From Nonomuraea zeae (GTDB lineage Bacteria; Actinomycetota; Actinomycetes; Streptosporangiales; Streptosporangiaceae), in NCBI RefSeq assembly GCF_005889725.1, contig NZ_VCKX01000087.1, positions 1 to 42,900 on the forward strand: a stretch of DNA of 42,900 bases, in the 5' to 3' direction. Below the pieces are notes generated by a model. It saw only the letters and a program-made list of their open reading frames with translations, did not search any database and had not been told where the DNA came from. Positions 32,252 through 40,634 of this stretch are shown piece by piece (the first letter of the stretch is position 1; each line of letters starts with the position of its first letter). A program made the translations under genes and the position numbers.

Positions 32252-34273
32252 ATGACCGCGCCCGTGAAGACACACTGCCCGTACTGCGCCCTGCAGTGCG
32301 GCATGGAGATCGGTCCTGAGCTGGCCATCAGGCCCAGGACCGACATCCCGGCCAACGCTTCCGGCGCGCTGTGCCAGAAGGGCTGGACGGCGGGCGAGCT
32401 GCTCACCAACGGCGAGCGCCTGACCACCCCGCTCCTGCACGGCGAGCCCGTGGAGTGGGACGTGGCGCTCGACTACGTGGCGGACCGCCTGTCCGCCATC
32501 CGCGCCGAGCACGGCCCCGACGCCGTGGCCGTGTTCGGCGGCGGCGGGCTGACCAACGAGAAGGCCTACCACCTGGGCAAGTTCGCCAGGGTCGCGCTGC
32601 GGACCAGCCAGATCGACTACAACGGCCGCTTCTGCATGTCCTCGGCGGCGGCGGCCTCGGGCAAGGCGTTCGGCATGGACCGCGGGATGCCCTTCCCGAT
32701 CACCGACCTGGCCGGCGCCGACGTCGTCCTGCTGGCCGGCGGCAACGTCGCGGAGACCATGCCCCCGTTCGTCCGGCACCTGACCGGGCCGCGCATGATC
32801 GTCATCGATCCGCGCAGGACCCAGACGGCCAAGCTGGCCTGGCTGCACCTGCAGCCCACGCCCGGCACCGACCTGGCGCTCGCGCTCGGCCTGCTGCACC
32901 TGGCCATCGCGGACGACCTCGTGGACGAGGCGTACGTCGCCGCCAGGACCACCGGGTACGACGAGGTCCGCACGTCGCTGGCCTCCTGGTGGCCCGAGCG
33001 GGTCGAGCGGATCACCGGGGTGCCCGTCTACCGGATGCGGCAGGCGGTCAGGGCGCTGGCCGCGGCCGGCAACGCGTACATCCTGACCGGGCGCGGCGCG
33101 GAGCAGCACGCCAAGGGGACCGACACGGTCAGCGCGTTCATCAACCTGGCGCTCGCGCTCGGGCTGCCCGGCCGCCACGGCTCCGGCTACGGCTGCGTCA
33201 CCGGGCAGGGCAACGGGCAGGGCGGACGGGAGCACGGGCAGAAGGCCGACCAGCTCCCCGGCTACCGCAAGATCGACGACCCGGCGGCCCGCGAGCACGT
33301 GGCGGGCGTCTGGGGGGTCCGGCCCGAGGACCTGCCGGGGCCGGGGCGGTCGGCGTACGAGCTGCTCGACGCACTCGGCACCCCGGGCGGGCCGCGGGCG
33401 CTGCTGCTGTTCGGGTCCAACCCGGTCATCTCCGCGCCCGCCGCCGAGCACGTCGCCGAGCGCATCGGCGCGCTCGACCTGCTCGTGACCTGCGACTTCG
33501 TGATGTCGGAGACCGCCGCCCTGGCCGACGTGGTCTTCCCCGTGACGCAGTGGGCCGAGGAGAGCGGCACCATGACGAACCTCGAAGGCCGCGTCCTGCT
33601 CCGCCGCCAGGCGGTCACGCCGCCCGAGGGCGTCAGGAGCGACCTGGAGGTGCTCGCCGGGCTCGCGAAGCGCCTCGGCCACACGTTCGCGACCGAGCCG
33701 GCCGAGGTGTTCGATGAGCTGCGCAGGGCCAGCGCGGGCGGCCCGGCCGACTACTCGGGCATCACCTACGAGCGCATCGAGGCCGAGACGGGCGTGTTCT
33801 GGCCCTGCCCAGAGATCGGCCACCCCGGCACGCCGCGCCCGTTCCTCGACTCCTTCGCCACCCCGGACGGCCGCGCCAGGTTCGTGCCCGTCCAGCACCG
33901 TCCCCCGGCCGAGGAGGCCGACGAGGACTACCCCGTCTACCTGAGCACCGGCCGGGTGCTGGCCCACTACCAGAGCGGCGCCCAGACCCGCAGGATCGCC
34001 GCCCTGGTCCAGGCCGCGCCCGAGCCGTACGTCGAGCTGCACCCCGACCTCGCCGAGCAGCTCGACATCGCCGCCGGCGACGTCGTCCGGGTCAGCAGCA
34101 GGCGGGGCGAGGCCAAGGCCGTCGCCAGGATCAGCGACGCCATCAGGCGCGACACCGTTTTCATGCCCTTCCACTGGGAGGGCGCCAACCGGCTCACCAA
34201 CCCGGCGCTCGACCCGACGTCGAAGATGCCGGAGTTCAAGGTGTGCGCCGTCAGGGTGGAGAGGGACTCATGA
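32252..34273 (+). CDS. nasC: Assimilatory nitrate reductase, molybdopterin catalytic subunit
   Basis: 673 residues of the DMSO-reductase superfamily. An N-terminal 4Fe-4S site uses Cys9, Cys12, Cys16 and Cys41 (HCPYCALQCGME, ALCQKGW). The Mo ligand is Cys128 in YNGRFCMSSAAAA, as in NarB/NasC/Nap-type enzymes. The C-terminal molybdopterin-binding domain begins YPVYLSTGRVLAHYQSGAQTRR. It reduces nitrate to nitrite in the cytoplasm. It is somewhat shorter than two-cluster NasA proteins and lacks a C-terminal BFD domain; that domain sits in the next gene. ATG 32252 has little SD and probably relies on coupling to narK. Its stop overlaps the next ATG. Confidence 0.94.
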   Translation: MTAPVKTHCPYCALQCGMEIGPELAIRPRTDIPANASGALCQKGWTAGELLTNGERLTTPLLHGEPVEWDVALDYVADRLSAIRAEHGPDAVAVFGGGGLTNEKAYHLGKFARVALRTSQIDYNGRFCMSSAAAASGKAFGMDRGMPFPITDLAGADVVLLAGGNVAETMPPFVRHLTGPRMIVIDPRRTQTAKLAWLHLQPTPGTDLALALGLLHLAIADDLVDEAYVAARTTGYDEVRTSLASWWPERVERITGVPVYRMRQAVRALAAAGNAYILTGRGAEQHAKGTDTVSAFINLALALGLPGRHGSGYGCVTGQGNGQGGREHGQKADQLPGYRKIDDPAAREHVAGVWGVRPEDLPGPGRSAYELLDALGTPGGPRALLLFGSNPVISAPAAEHVAERIGALDLLVTCDFVMSETAALADVVFPVTQWAEESGTMTNLEGRVLLRRQAVTPPEGVRSDLEVLAGLAKRLGHTFATEPAEVFDELRRASAGGPADYSGITYERIEAETGVFWPCPEIGHPGTPRPFLDSFATPDGRARFVPVQHRPPAEEADEDYPVYLSTGRVLAHYQSGAQTRRIAALVQAAPEPYVELHPDLAEQLDIAAGDVVRVSSRRGEAKAVARISDAIRRDTVFMPFHWEGANRLTNPALDPTSKMPEFKVCAVRVERDS

Positions 34274-35664
34274 GGCTCGTCGTCGTGGGCAACGGGATGG
34301 CCGGATCGCGGCTCATCAGCGAGGTACGCGCCAGGGACCCGCACATCAAGATCACCGTCTTCGGCGCGGAGACGTGCCAGCCCTACAACCGGGTGCTGCT
34401 GTCCAACGTGCTGGCCGGCAGCTCCCGCCCCGACCAGGTGCACCTGCTCGACTCCTCCTGGTACGACGCCCACCACGTGAACGTCGTCCTCGGCAGCCCG
34501 GTCGCCCACATCGACAGGGAGACCAGGCACGTGGTGACCGAGGACGGGCGGCGCGAGCCGTACGACCTGCTGGTCCTGGCCACGGGCAGCGAGGCCGTCG
34601 TGCCGCCGATCCCCGGCGTGGAGCGGGCCATCCCGTTCCGCACCCTCGACGACTGCGAGCGCATCATGCGGGCCGCCGAGCGGGCCCGCCGGGCGGTGGT
34701 CGTCGGCGGCGGGCTGCTCGGCATCGAGGCCGCCCGCGGCCTGGCCGGGCGCGGCCTGCCCGTGACCCTGCTGCACCTGGCGGGCCACCTCATGGAGCGG
34801 CAGCTCGACGTCGAGGCGGGCGAGGTGCTGGGGGAGACGCTGGCCGGGCTCGGCGTGGAGATCCGCACCGGCGTCAGCGCCGACTCCGTGCAGGAGGACG
34901 GCGTCCGGCTGAGCGACGGCGAGCTGGTCGAGGCCGACCTCGTCGTGCTCGCCTGCGGCGTGCGCCCCGTGACGGGGCCGGCCGCCGAGGCGGGGCTGGA
35001 GGTGCGGCGGGGCGTCGTCGTGGACGACGAGCTGCGCACCGACGATCCGTCGATCTTCGCGATCGGCGAGTGCGCCGAGCACGACGGGAACGTCTACGGC
35101 CTCGTCGCCCCCGCCTGGGAGCAGGCCGGCGTGGCCGCGGACGTCATCACCGGGGGCAAGGCCCTCTACCGCGGCTCCCGGCTCGTCACCAGGCTCAAGG
35201 CCAGGAGCGTCGAGCTGGCCGCGATGGGCGAGACGCAACTCACCGAGGAGCACGCCGAGGTGGTGCGCTTCAGCCACCGGGCCCGCGGCACCTACCGCAA
35301 GCTCGTCATCCGCGACGGCCGGCTGGTCGGCGCGATCCTGCTGGGCGAGAGCGACGCCGTCGGCACGCTCACCCAGCTCTTCGACCGCGGCGGGCAGGTG
35401 CCGGGCGACCGGGCCGGGCTGCTGTTCCCCGGGCTGTCGTCGGCTCCGGTGGCCGACAGCCCGGTGCTCATGCCCGACGCGGCCAAGGTCTGCCAGTGCA
35501 ACAACGTGACCAAGGGCCAGATCAGGGCGTGCTGGGAGGCCGGGGCGCGGGACGTGGCCGGAGTCGCGGCCGCGACCAGGGCAACGACCGGATGCGGTAC
35601 CTGCCGCGACGCCGTGGAAGGCATCGTCGGCTGGCTGTGCGAGCAGGAAGGGATCTCCGTATGA
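34270..35664 (+). CDS. nasB: FAD-dependent reductase with C-terminal BFD-like [2Fe-2S] domain (nitrate reductase electron-transfer subunit)
   Basis: 464 residues. Two Rossmann nucleotide-binding sites (MRLVVVGNGMAGSRLI and AVVVGGGLLGIEAARGLA) with the FAD-binding end DDPSIFAIGECAEHDG. The C-terminus (~405-455) is a BFD-like iron-sulfur domain (CQCNNVTKGQIRACW, TTGCGTC). The layout equals the N-terminal half of NirB, pointing to NAD(P)H oxidation and electron delivery to the NasC protein encoded just before it. ATG 34270 overlaps the nasC stop (ATGA), and its own stop overlaps the nirB ATG. The gene name is given by role; it could also be called an NAD(P)/FAD-dependent oxidoreductase. Confidence 0.85.
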   Translation: MRLVVVGNGMAGSRLISEVRARDPHIKITVFGAETCQPYNRVLLSNVLAGSSRPDQVHLLDSSWYDAHHVNVVLGSPVAHIDRETRHVVTEDGRREPYDLLVLATGSEAVVPPIPGVERAIPFRTLDDCERIMRAAERARRAVVVGGGLLGIEAARGLAGRGLPVTLLHLAGHLMERQLDVEAGEVLGETLAGLGVEIRTGVSADSVQEDGVRLSDGELVEADLVVLACGVRPVTGPAAEAGLEVRRGVVVDDELRTDDPSIFAIGECAEHDGNVYGLVAPAWEQAGVAADVITGGKALYRGSRLVTRLKARSVELAAMGETQLTEEHAEVVRFSHRARGTYRKLVIRDGRLVGAILLGESDAVGTLTQLFDRGGQVPGDRAGLLFPGLSSAPVADSPVLMPDAAKVCQCNNVTKGQIRACWEAGARDVAGVAAATRATTGCGTCRDAVEGIVGWLCEQEGISV

Positions 35665-38090
35665 ACAGGATCGTCGTCGTTGGGTACGGTCCGACGGCTC
35701 ACCGGCTGGTCGAGACCCTCGCGAGCAAGGGCTTCGGCGGGCGGATCACCGTGATCGGGGAGGAGCCGCGGCCGGCCTACGACCGGGTGGCGCTGACCTC
35801 CTACCTGTCGGGCACCACCGTGGAGGACCTCACCTACCCGGTGCCCGAGGGCACGGTGACGCGGCTGAGCACGCGCGTCACCGGGATCGACAGGGACGCC
35901 CGCGTGGTCACCACCGCCGACGGCGCGAGCGAGCCGTACGACGTGCTGGTGCTGGCCACCGGGTCCGCGCCGTTCGTGCCGCCGGTGCCGGGGGCCGAGC
36001 ACGCCTACGTCTACCGGACGATCGACGACCTGGACGCGATCCGGGTGGCCGCCAAGGACGCCGTCGAGGGCGTCGTGGTCGGCGGCGGCCTGCTCGGGCT
36101 GGAGGCCGCCGACGCGCTGCGGGCGCTCGGGCTGAAGGCGCACATCGTCGAGATGAGCCCCTGGCTGATGCCGCGGCAGGTGGACGAGGGCGGCGGCTCG
36201 GTGCTGAAGTCCCACATCGAGGGGCTGGGGCTGAGCGTGCACGCCGGCGCCGGGGTCCAGGAGATCGTCACCGGCTCCGACGGGCAGGTCACGGGGCTGC
36301 GCAAGCCCGACGGGACGCTCGTGGAGGCGCAGGTCGTGGTGTTCTCCGCGGGCATCAGGCCGCGCGACGAGCTGGCCAGGTCGTCCGGGCTGGAGGTGGG
36401 CGAGCGCGGCGGCATCGTGGTCGACTCCGCGATGCGCACCTCCGACCCGTCCATCTACGCGGTCGGCGAGTGCGCGCTGGCCGGGGGCATGATCTACGGC
36501 CTGGTCGGGCCGTGCAACTCGATGGCGGAGGTGGCGGCCGACCGGATCACGGGCGGCTCCGCCACCTTCGAGGGCGCGGACATGTCCACCAAGCTGAAGC
36601 TGCTGGGCGTGGAGGTCGCGCAGTTCGGGACGATGTCGGGGGCGCTCGACGTCACCTACATGGACCCGGTGGCCGGGGTCTACAAGCGGCTGTTCATCAG
36701 CGACGACGCCCAGACGCTGCTCGGCGGCATCTGCGTGGGCGACGCCTCGCCGTACACGACGCTGCGGCCCTTCGTCGGCAAGCCGCTGCCGGCCGCGCCG
36801 TCCGACCTGCTGTTCAGCGGCTCGGGCGCGGCGAACCTGGACCTGCCCGACGACGCGCAGGTCTGCTCGTGCAACAACGTGTGCGCGGGTGACATCCGTA
36901 CGGCCATCGCCGACAAGGGCGTCACCGACGTGCCGGGGATCAAGTCCTGCACCCGGGCCGGGACCACGTGCGGCAGCTGCGTGCCGATGCTCAAGCAGCT
37001 GCTGGAGAAGTCGGGCGTCGAGGTGAGCAAGGCGCTGTGCGAGCACTTCACGTACTCGCGGGCGGAGCTGTTCGACATCGTACGGGTCCGCAAGATCACC
37101 ACGTTCTCCCAGCTCATCGCCGAGCACGGGCAGGGCAGGGGCTGCGACATCTGCAAGCCGGCCGTGGCCTCGATCCTGGCCTCGCTGCACAACGGGCACG
37201 TGCTCGAAGGCGAGCGGGCCGCGCTGCAGGACACCAACGACGCCTTCCTCGCCAACATCCAGAAGAACGGCACCTACTCGGTCGTCCCGCGCATCCCCGG
37301 CGGCGAGATCACGCCGGACAAGCTGATCGTGATCGGCGAGGTGGCCCGCGACTTCGGGCTCTACACCAAGATCACGGGTGGGCAGCGGATCGACCTGTTC
37401 GGCGCCCGGGTCGAGCAGCTCCCGGCGATCTGGCAGCGGCTCGTGGACGCCGGGTTCGAGTCGGGACACGCCTACGGCAAGGCGCTGCGCACGGTGAAGT
37501 CGTGCGTGGGCTCCACCTGGTGCCGCTATGGTGTGCAGGACTCGGTGGGCATGGCCATCGCGCTGGAGCTGCGCTATCGCGGCCTGCGCTCGCCGCACAA
37601 GCTCAAGTCGGCCGTCTCCGGCTGCGCCCGCGAGTGCGCGGAGGCCAGGTCGAAGGACTTCGGGATCATCGCCACCGAGCAGGGCTGGAACCTGTACGTC
37701 GGCGGCAACGGCGGCTTCAAGCCCCGCCACGCCGACCTGCTCGCCAACGACCTGACCACGGACGAGCTGATCAGGACCATCGACCGGTTCCTCATGTTCT
37801 ACATACGCACGGCTGACCGGCTGCAACGCACCGCCGCCTGGCTCGAGTCGCTCGACGGCGGTCTCGACTACCTCCGTGAGGTGATCATGGAAGACTCGCT
37901 CGGCATCTGCGCCGACCTGGACGCGCAGATGGACAACCACATCGCCACCTACGCCGACGAGTGGCAGGCGACGCTGGAGGACCCGGAGAAGCTGAGCCGG
38001 TTCGTCAGCTTCGTCAACGCGCCCGGCGTCCCCGACCCGTCGATCGTGTTCGGCAGCGAGCGCGGCCAGATCAAGCCGGTGATGGCGTGA
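35661..38090 (+). CDS. nirB: NADH-dependent nitrite reductase, large subunit
   Basis: 809 residues. The N-terminal half is a pyridine-nucleotide disulfide-type oxidoreductase (RIVVVGYGPTAHRLVE, GVVVGGGLLGLEAADAL, SIYAVGECAL). A BFD-like [2Fe-2S] domain begins at ~400 (CSCNNVCAGDI, AGTTCGSC). The C-terminal half is the siroheme reductase with ligands Cys615 and Cys621 (SCVGSTWC) and Cys655 and Cys659 (SGCAREC), the classic C-x5-C and C-x3-C set. It reduces nitrite to ammonium in the cytoplasm using NADH. ATG 35661 overlaps the previous stop. nirD follows with a one-base overlap. No siroheme-synthesis gene is in the operon. Confidence 0.97.
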   Translation: MNRIVVVGYGPTAHRLVETLASKGFGGRITVIGEEPRPAYDRVALTSYLSGTTVEDLTYPVPEGTVTRLSTRVTGIDRDARVVTTADGASEPYDVLVLATGSAPFVPPVPGAEHAYVYRTIDDLDAIRVAAKDAVEGVVVGGGLLGLEAADALRALGLKAHIVEMSPWLMPRQVDEGGGSVLKSHIEGLGLSVHAGAGVQEIVTGSDGQVTGLRKPDGTLVEAQVVVFSAGIRPRDELARSSGLEVGERGGIVVDSAMRTSDPSIYAVGECALAGGMIYGLVGPCNSMAEVAADRITGGSATFEGADMSTKLKLLGVEVAQFGTMSGALDVTYMDPVAGVYKRLFISDDAQTLLGGICVGDASPYTTLRPFVGKPLPAAPSDLLFSGSGAANLDLPDDAQVCSCNNVCAGDIRTAIADKGVTDVPGIKSCTRAGTTCGSCVPMLKQLLEKSGVEVSKALCEHFTYSRAELFDIVRVRKITTFSQLIAEHGQGRGCDICKPAVASILASLHNGHVLEGERAALQDTNDAFLANIQKNGTYSVVPRIPGGEITPDKLIVIGEVARDFGLYTKITGGQRIDLFGARVEQLPAIWQRLVDAGFESGHAYGKALRTVKSCVGSTWCRYGVQDSVGMAIALELRYRGLRSPHKLKSAVSGCARECAEARSKDFGIIATEQGWNLYVGGNGGFKPRHADLLANDLTTDELIRTIDRFLMFYIRTADRLQRTAAWLESLDGGLDYLREVIMEDSLGICADLDAQMDNHIATYADEWQATLEDPEKLSRFVSFVNAPGVPDPSIVFGSERGQIKPVMA

Positions 38091-38410
38091 TGAGCTGGAC
38101 GCCCGTCTGCGACTTCGCGACCATGCTGCCGGAACGCGGCGTCTGCGCCCTCGTGCGGGGCGTGCAGGTCGCCGTCTTCCGCACCCACGACGACTCGGTG
38201 CACGCGCTGGGCAACCTGGACCCGTTCAGCGGGGCGTACGTGCTCTCACGCGGCATCGTGGGGACCAGGAAGGGCGAGCCGACCGTGGCCTCGCCGCTGC
38301 ACAAGCAGGTCTTCTCGCTGGTGTCCGGGATGTGCCTGGACGAGGACGCGGTGTCGGTCCCCGTCTTCTCCGTGCGGGTGTCGGACGGCCGCGTGGAGGT
38401 GAGCGTCTGA
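38090..38410 (+). CDS. nirD: Nitrite reductase small subunit
   Basis: 106 residues with the Rieske-like NirD fold, lacking the Cys/His cluster ligands as usual for NirD. DPFSGAYVLSRGIVGTRKGEPTVASPLHKQVFSLVSG is the family signature, and VSVPVFSVRVSDGRVEV ends the fold. It is needed with NirB for NADH-dependent nitrite reduction. ATG 38090 overlaps the nirB stop (TGATG). It is the last gene of the operon, followed by a strong stem-loop. Confidence 0.95.
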   Translation: MSWTPVCDFATMLPERGVCALVRGVQVAVFRTHDDSVHALGNLDPFSGAYVLSRGIVGTRKGEPTVASPLHKQVFSLVSGMCLDEDAVSVPVFSVRVSDGRVEVSV

Positions 38411-38433
38411 CGCCCGCCTGATGCCGTACGCCG

Positions 38434-38462
38434 GAGAACCGCCACTTCGTGCGGCGGTTCTC
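38434..38462 (+). terminator. Stem-loop after nirD
   Basis: GAGAACCGCC (38434-38443) pairs with GGCGGTTCTC (38453-38462), a perfect 10-bp stem with a 9-base loop, 24 bases after the nirD stop. There is no T-run behind it. Confidence 0.8.
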
Positions 38463-38823
38463 GCGTATGTGCTGCGCGCGGGGGATCGTGCGGCTATGCT
38501 CTGCCGTCTATCGGCGGGTAGACGTGCGGGCTCCGGTGTGCCGCTGGTAACACACAGCGACGCCCTGATACGACGCTGTCGCAGCGTTCGGCGTCCTCGC
38601 GTTGAGGCAGGGGTTCAGAATTCGCCTGGGTTCGCGGCACTGGACGGACGCTATCGGCGGTGCCTGCCGCGCTGGTCTCGGCGCGGCAACGATCGCAACT
38701 CTGAACGGTCTCTCCAATTCCAGTGAACCGTTACCGTGAGTAATACCGACACCAGGTAAAGGCGTGGTGCGAAGTGCATAAACCGCGCATTCGCTCAGGT
38801 CCGGCGGGGGCATCAAAGCCGCC
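38463..38823 (+). other. Non-coding stretch before the lipoprotein gene
   Basis: About 360 bases with lower GC and no frame showing coding codon use. The most structured part is GACGCC (38559-38564) with GGCGTC (38590-38595), enclosing CGCTG-TCG-CAGCG (38574-38586). The last ~110 bases (GTTACCGTGAGTAATACC near 38730) are AT-richer and probably hold the lipoprotein promoter. The open frame 38421-38726 was judged non-coding. Confidence 0.5.
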
Positions 38824-39411
38824 ATGAGCAAGATTTCTCAGCGCAGGGCACTCCTGCTGGCCGCGATCGTCCCTGTCGTCCTCGTCGCGGGCTGCTCCTC
38901 GGCGGGCAACGACACGCAGGCGATGAAGGGGGCGGCGAGCCCGGCCACGCCCACGGACACGGGCTCCATGATGCCCGAGGAGACGGGCACCGGCACGGCT
39001 GCGCCGACGGACATGGAGTCCGCCTCACCGACGGCGACGGACACGGGCGCCGCCGGGGGCGCGGGTGGACAGGCGCGCGCGGTGGTGGAGAGCTACTTCA
39101 GCGCGCTCAAGTCGGGGAACGTGGACCAGGTCGTGGGCGCGTTCGCCGACGACGCGGTCGTCGCCCTGGACGGGGAGGCCACGGCGGAGGGCACCCAGGC
39201 CATCCGCACGCTGTTCCAGCAGCAGCTCAAGGGGGCGAACGAGCAGGCGCAGGCCACGCACACCATCGACGAGGCCCGTACGGCCGGCAGCGAGGACGCC
39301 ATCGTCTCGTCGACGAGCAAGCAGGGGGACGAGACGTACCGCGAGCTGTTCGTCCTGTCGAAGGACGGCGAGTGGAAGATCTCGCAGTTCATGAACAACC
39401 AGGCTTCCTGA
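38824..39411 (+). CDS. Lipoprotein with SnoaL/NTF2-like (DUF4440-type) domain
   Basis: 195 residues. A lipoprotein signal ends in the lipobox LVAGC (Cys24), followed by a Thr/Pro/Met-rich low-complexity linker (~25-80). An NTF2-like domain of about 110 residues follows: VVESYFSALKSGNVDQVVGAFADDAVVALDG, GTQAIRTLFQQQL, YRELFVLSKDGEWKISQF. Proteins of this shape are anchored outside the membrane and may bind a small ligand; the function is unknown. It starts at ATG 38824 with no clear SD. It is a single gene, 40 bases ahead of a methyltransferase on the same strand. Confidence 0.88.
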   Translation: MSKISQRRALLLAAIVPVVLVAGCSSAGNDTQAMKGAASPATPTDTGSMMPEETGTGTAAPTDMESASPTATDTGAAGGAGGQARAVVESYFSALKSGNVDQVVGAFADDAVVALDGEATAEGTQAIRTLFQQQLKGANEQAQATHTIDEARTAGSEDAIVSSTSKQGDETYRELFVLSKDGEWKISQFMNNQAS

Positions 39412-39451
39412 GCTCATCACCGGCCGGGCCGCGGCGACCTAGTGTTGGGTC

Positions 39452-40096
39452 ATGCCGGACCTGTCGCAGTTCCAGAATCCCCGTTTCGCGCGGATGTACG
39501 AGCGGCTCAGCGTGGAGTCGGAGCGGCGGGGAGCGGCCGAGCACCGGCGCAAGCTGCTGGCCGGGCTGTCCGGCCGGGTGGTGGAGATCGGCGCGGGAAA
39601 CGGGCTGAGCTTCGCGCACTACCCGCCGGAGGTGAGCGAGGTCGTCGCGATCGAGCCGGAGGACCGGCTGCGGGCGCTGGCCGAGCGGGAGGCGGGCCGG
39701 GCCGGGGTGCCCGTGCGGGTGCTGGCCGGTCACGGCGGGGCGTTGCCCGTCGAGGACGACGGGTTCGACGCGGCCGTGGTGTCCCTGGTGCTGTGCTCCG
39801 TGCCCGACCAGGCGGCGGCGCTGGCCGAGGTGCGCAGGGTGCTCAAGGCGGGCGGGGAGCTGCGCTTCTTCGAGCACGTGCGGTCGGCCCATCGGGGAGT
39901 GGCGCTGGCGCAGGATGTCGTCACGCCGTTGTGGCGGCGGTTCGGGGGCGGGTGCCGGCTCAACCGGGACACCGCGCGCGCCTTCGCGGCGAGCGGGCTG
40001 GTGGTGGAGGAGATGGAACGCTTCTCCTTCAAAGCGGTTCCGTCGGCACCGGCATTGCCCCATATCTTGGGGCGTGCTCGAAACCCGGCCCGGTAA
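39452..40096 (+). CDS. Class I SAM-dependent methyltransferase
   Basis: 214 residues with the Rossmann methyltransferase motifs in order: I VVEIGAGNGLSF (~36-47), II-like VVAIEPEDRLRALA (acidic residue binding ribose), IV FDAAVVSLVLCSVPD and V VLKAGGELRFFEHVRS. These match the Methyltransf_11/METTL7-like group acting on small molecules or lipids; the substrate is unknown. NPRFARMYERLSVESERRG is the usual helical N-terminus. The SD is weak. It is convergent with the small gene at 40185-40430. Confidence 0.88.
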   Translation: MPDLSQFQNPRFARMYERLSVESERRGAAEHRRKLLAGLSGRVVEIGAGNGLSFAHYPPEVSEVVAIEPEDRLRALAEREAGRAGVPVRVLAGHGGALPVEDDGFDAAVVSLVLCSVPDQAAALAEVRRVLKAGGELRFFEHVRSAHRGVALAQDVVTPLWRRFGGGCRLNRDTARAFAASGLVVEEMERFSFKAVPSAPALPHILGRARNPAR

Positions 40097-40184
40097 CTGG
40101 GCGTTTAGTTCAGGGGTTAAGGTGCGACAAATCGAGAAATATCGGGCTTAGCGGAATGTGTGCCCTTGGTGGGCCGCGCGGGGC

Positions 40185-40430
40185 CTAATTCTGGGCGTTG
40201 TCGCCGGGGATGCGCGGCCTGATGCGACGCTGGTCGACCAGCGCCAGATAGACGGCGAACGCGCCCCGCGTCCACATGTCGGCCTGCTGCGTGGACAGGC
40301 TGATCTCCTCGCCCTCGTGCGAGACGATCAGGTATCCGCCCAAAGGCATTCGTCGCCACGCAACCAATACGTTCTCGTAAACGAGCACGTCGAGCATCGC
40401 AGTCAGATATTCGCGTCCGGCGGCGGACAC
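40185..40430 (-). CDS. Small hypothetical protein, 81 residues
   Basis: GTG 40430 is chosen because AAGGAGG stands eight bases upstream; this gives VSAAGREYLTAMLDVLVYEN through GEEISLSTQQADMWTRGAFAVYLALVDQRRIRPRIPGD. No signal peptide or membrane span. It may be helical at the start, with a short sheet (GGYLIVSHEGEEISL). Family not recognised. Longer frames through this region lack coding character further upstream. It is divergent from the membrane protein gene at 40635. Confidence 0.6.
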   Translation of the reverse strand: MSAAGREYLTAMLDVLVYENVLVAWRRMPLGGYLIVSHEGEEISLSTQQADMWTRGAFAVYLALVDQRRIRPRIPGDNAQN

Positions 40431-40606
40431 GGCGCAAGCCTCCTTGCTCCTCGCCGAATTTCTCGCCTCCACTCCATTGTGCGCGCCGCACCGGAAAATG
40501 TCGCACCCTCCTGGCACATTATCGCCATGCCGGTGAACATTCCCGTTTCCCGATGGCCGGGCCCGCGCTCCCGCTCCGCCCGGGGGCGGGAACCTGAAGC
40601 GCGCCC

Positions 40607-40624
40607 CCGGTGTATCTACACCGG
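40607..40624. promoter_or_regulatory. 18-base palindrome overlapping the RBS of the membrane protein gene
   Basis: CCGGTGTA-TC-TACACCGG, a perfect 8+2+8 inverted repeat. Its right end shares bases with the GGAGG ribosome-binding site (40623-40627) of the gene starting at 40635. The GTGTA...TACAC core resembles sites of YtrA-like GntR or TetR repressors. A bound repressor would block transcription start or elongation here. Confidence 0.6.
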
Positions 40625-40634
40625 AGGTGGTCCC

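Noticed and set aside
38421..38726. 101-codon plus-strand frame after nirD
   Set aside because: It starts within the terminator region, lacks an SD, and its codon use and composition do not match the neighbours.
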